Source: Wolbachia endosymbiont (group B) of Hofmannophila pseudospretella (GTDB lineage Bacteria > Pseudomonadota > Alphaproteobacteria > Rickettsiales > Anaplasmataceae). Taken from it: a stretch of DNA of 64,000 bases. The notes under the pieces are model-generated. The model saw only the letters and a program-made list of their open reading frames with translations, was not told the origin of the DNA and made no database searches. This document shows positions 62,401-64,000 of this stretch, piece after piece (position 1 is the stretch's first letter; every line of letters starts with the position of its first letter). The stretch is taken from positions 186,001 to 250,000 of the forward strand of contig NZ_OZ034788.1 in NCBI RefSeq assembly GCF_964028515.1. Direction: 5' to 3'. The position numbers were made by a program, and so were the translations under genes.

Positions 62401-62567
62401 GGTTAAATATCAGTTTTTTTACGCTACAAATCACATATGATGCTCCATCAAGCCAGTGGTGGGTTGATATTTCAGCAACCATAGCAAGTGGAATATTGGC
62501 TGCAACGGTCTTAACTTTATTCTTTACTCCGGCATTGCTTATCATACAAAGACATGAAAAAACTTGA
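59484..62567 (+). CDS. RND-family efflux transporter (AcrB/HAE1-like inner-membrane pump)
   Basis: 1027 residues, the usual size: 12 helices with two large periplasmic loops. N-terminus RNRTVILLLIVIFTFGSYTY followed by MPRESNPDIQIP and VFVGFPGISVEDSEKLL. The proton-relay helix has VGMLVDDAIVISEYADRK with the Asp pair, and the matching helix near the C-terminus has GIIALAGIIVNNNILLLDAF. RND pumps expel hydrophobic compounds with proton exchange. No adaptor (HlyD/AcrA type) or TolC gene is adjacent; the HlyD-like gene at 13260 is of type I secretion type. Substrate unknown. Confidence 0.9.
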   Translation: MFGMKSLLVERNRTVILLLIVIFTFGSYTYIKMPRESNPDIQIPIISVFVGFPGISVEDSEKLLVLPIENELRSIEGVKELRAFATNDGAHMIIEFRTEYNNKEVLDNVRSKLLNIKSKLPIEAESPIINEIDLSLFPILNVGLIGNLPERALTEIARKLKKEIEALPNVLKVEVAGMRKETVEVIIEPTVLTKYNIQSNEIFQAISHNNRLVGVGSLENDTGKYSIKISGLLKDIEDIMNIPIRSQSDAVLRIKDIAKVYLGFEDHQGFARINGLPSIVLEISKRNGKNIIDTVNQVKYLMDKAKDQLPENLKVVYLNDQSKNVRDVLDDLENGIIFAVLLILTIMMLFMGTRAAILVALSIPGSFLIGIMALYLMGITLNIVVLFSLIMAVGMLVDDAIVISEYADRKMICGMDKVEAFCTSVHDMFYPVLSSTLTKLAVFFPLLLWPDTVGKFMQYIPITIILTLTGSLIMALVFIPTLGAIFGKPSITSKKEIIRMSAIESGEVKNTGLIIRTYVRMLEKVLDHPKKFVCVIVCVLFLSSILYFTFGPGLKFFPNVDSDNILISVKVKESLSAKERDLILKKVEERILGVEKEIYVFYARSGKFSDNVIAKIQLELVDWRCRRKAKQILNDIRSSVQNIKGVIIDVQEQKSGPSADKPIQINLSGSASNLNSVAEKILKIMDQPSSGFINIQDSRSAPEIEWNMSIDKSKATSSGVSVATIGDFIKMVTNGVLIGKYRPNNADEEIDIVLRFPRKNRNMKTIDNLFINTANGPYSMSSIVKYVPEKKANKLSRIDGSRTVIISADVDTGYLIDERVKFIQNSITQDCSKGVKINFKGDKEDQQKSGAFLLKAFILAITLMILVLVAQFNNIYYTFIVMTAVFLSTTCVFFIFFLIQKVFVVVMCGVGIIALAGIIVNNNILLLDAFHQQIKVRKNNIKQCIINASISRIRPILLTVATTVLGLIPMITRLNISFFTLQITYDAPSSQWWVDISATIASGILAATVLTLFFTPALLIIQRHEKT

Positions 62568-62654
62568 CTTAAATTAGCAATCATTCAACATTTAAGATAG
62601 CGTTCTTTACATGTTGAAGCTATAATTATAACTAATTAAATTGGATTTATTTAT

Positions 62655-64000
62655 ATGATTGCTAATCGTAAAAGCAGTGTTAAGCAGAAAAGCAACAAGA
62701 ATAACATAGTTGGAAGCCTTGATGTAATAAAAACAGCGGGAGAGCTCTCACTTCAAAAAGGTTTGGATTTTAATATTATAATAAATGCACTTAAAAGTGC
62801 TATCGAAGCAGTAGCTCAACAAAAGTATGGTAGCAAAAGTAAAATTGTAGTTAATATAGATAGAAACACAGGCAAAGTTACCTCATATAGACAACTAAAA
62901 GTCATTAATGATGAATCAAATGAAAATGAGTGTGACTTAATTAAGTTGACACAAGCTAAGTTAATAAAAGAAGATGCAAAAGTTGGAGATACTATTAGTG
63001 AGTTGATTTCTCTTAACACTGATCTTGTTTCAGCAAGAATTGCCCAGCAAAAGATTTCTGAAATAATCAAAGATGAAGAGTTAAAAAAGCAATATGAGGA
63101 ATTTAAAGACAAGGTAGGAGAAATGAGGTATGGCATCGTTAAACAAGTAGAATATTCAGATCTTATTATAGACATAAACGGAATTGGAGCATACCTTCCT
63201 TTACGAAACTTAATTGGTGGTGAGTCATTTCGTGAAGGCGATAAGGTTAAAGCTTACATACAGGCTGTTAAGCGCTCTGACGATGGACGTCAAATCATTC
63301 TTTCTAGGGCTCATGAAGGCTTTTTAGAGGCATTGTTGAATCAAGAAGTACCAGAAGTTGCTGACGGATTGATAACAATTAAAGGTATAGCTAGAGACGC
63401 TGGTTCAAGATCTAAAGTTGCTGTTTTTTCATCTGATAAGAATATCGATCCAGTAGGTGCTTGCGTTGGAGTTAAAGGAGATAGAATAAAAACTATTATA
63501 CACGAATTAAACGGTGAAAAAATCGACGTCATACATTACTCATCAGATTTGGGTCAATTTGTTATTAAAGCCATTACTCCTGCAGAAGTATCAAAGGTCA
63601 TTATTGACGAAAATGAAAATTGTATAGAGTTAATAGTTGCTGAAGATCAATTGAGTTTAGCTATAGGAAAAAAGGGTCAGAATGTAAGATTAGCTTCAGA
63701 GCTTGTTGGATGGAAAATTGAGATATTAAGCACTCAGCAAGAATCAGAAAGAAGAAATAAAGAATTTAGTCAATGTTCAGTTTTATTTGCTGAAGCTTTA
63801 AACTTAGAAGAGATTATGGGCCAATTATTGGTAACAGAAGGTTTTTCAAGTGTAGAAGATATATCTAACACTTCAATTAAGGAACTTGCTTCAATAGAGG
63901 GCTTCAATGAAGATATTGCAAATGAACTTCATAATAGAGCAAATAATTACCTGAAAGCAGAGAATGATAGAAAAATAGAAGAGCTAAAAAATTTAGGTAT
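62655..64000 (+). CDS. nusA: Transcription termination/antitermination factor NusA, 3' end cut by window edge
   Basis: The frame opens at ATG 62655 (MIANRKSSVKQKS) and is still open at 64000, with about 448 residues seen. NusA N-terminal domain (GLDFNIIINALKSAIEAVAQ), S1 domain (YGIVKQVEYSDLIIDINGIG, AYIQAVKRSDDGRQIILSRA), KH1 (VGACVGVKGDRIKTIIHELN), KH2 (LSLAIGKKGQNVRLASELVG), and the start of the helical C-terminal region. NusA binds RNA polymerase and nascent RNA, affecting pausing and termination. Usually followed by infB. Confidence 0.96.
   Translation, partial: MIANRKSSVKQKSNKNNIVGSLDVIKTAGELSLQKGLDFNIIINALKSAIEAVAQQKYGSKSKIVVNIDRNTGKVTSYRQLKVINDESNENECDLIKLTQAKLIKEDAKVGDTISELISLNTDLVSARIAQQKISEIIKDEELKKQYEEFKDKVGEMRYGIVKQVEYSDLIIDINGIGAYLPLRNLIGGESFREGDKVKAYIQAVKRSDDGRQIILSRAHEGFLEALLNQEVPEVADGLITIKGIARDAGSRSKVAVFSSDKNIDPVGACVGVKGDRIKTIIHELNGEKIDVIHYSSDLGQFVIKAITPAEVSKVIIDENENCIELIVAEDQLSLAIGKKGQNVRLASELVGWKIEILSTQQESERRNKEFSQCSVLFAEALNLEEIMGQLLVTEGFSSVEDISNTSIKELASIEGFNEDIANELHNRANNYLKAENDRKIEELKNLG

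Overview
The window looks like a piece of a Wolbachia chromosome (Rickettsiales, an obligate intracellular alphaproteobacterium of arthropods or nematodes). The DNA is AT-rich. Housekeeping genes of alphaproteobacterial type are dispersed and mostly not in classical operons. Between them lie ankyrin, coiled-coil and other host-directed-looking genes, IS5, IS630 and IS110 elements, and a family of short intergenic palindromes built on the cores TCCCAGTGC and CACTGGGATCCA. The species is inferred from gene content; no rRNA or marker search was possible.

Layout. 1-5.9 kb: end of an ankyrin-like membrane protein, tRNA-Arg(CCT), an ABC ATPase, tatA, two tandem exoD paralogues, cysS and a small DedA-like protein. 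6-12.7 kb (minus strand): a large AsmA/YhdP-like protein, rnhA, and a cytochrome c oxidase cluster (ctaC-ctaD-ctaB plus a tiny coxF-like ORF). 13-24 kb: HlyD-type adaptor, hemJ, pdhA, gatB, xerC, lpdA, a BamB-like beta-propeller, a divergent heme-copper-oxidase-like protein and a coiled-coil protein. 24-31.7 kb: valS with an in-frame palindromic insertion, a large coiled-coil gene cut in two by an IS5 element, a second coiled-coil gene, and pyrF.

31.7-45.3 kb is the accessory heart of the window. It holds an HK97-type capsid gene of gene-transfer-agent type, two paralogous small genes in a duplicated promoter-gene-terminator cassette, two apparently identical IS630 copies in opposite orientation, dapB, pstB, an ankyrin gene split by an IS110 element, dxr, and a proline-rich protein with a WH2-like and an acidic-Trp motif (an actin-nucleator-like layout). 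45.5-51.8 kb: proS, acpS, three more GTA-like head/tail genes, dut and Wolbachia-type hypotheticals. 51.8-64 kb: nusB, ribH and yidC, a retropepsin-like protease, secF, dnaA, a minimal glutamine-synthetase-like protein, an RND pump, and nusA running off the right edge.

Functional themes: aerobic respiration (cytochrome oxidase with its heme O synthase, hemJ, PDH E1 alpha and E3), translation (three aminoacyl-tRNA synthetases, gatB, nusA/nusB), envelope biogenesis (tatA, yidC, secF, BamB-like, AsmA-like, exoD), and a set of candidate secreted or host-interacting proteins. The strongest leads are the WH2/polyproline protein (42470-44275), the coiled-coil gene that becomes one continuous frame when the IS5 is removed (26714-29675), the palindrome inside valS (25109-25139), the palindromic promoter shared by three accessory genes, and the candidate bridge RNA of the IS110 element.
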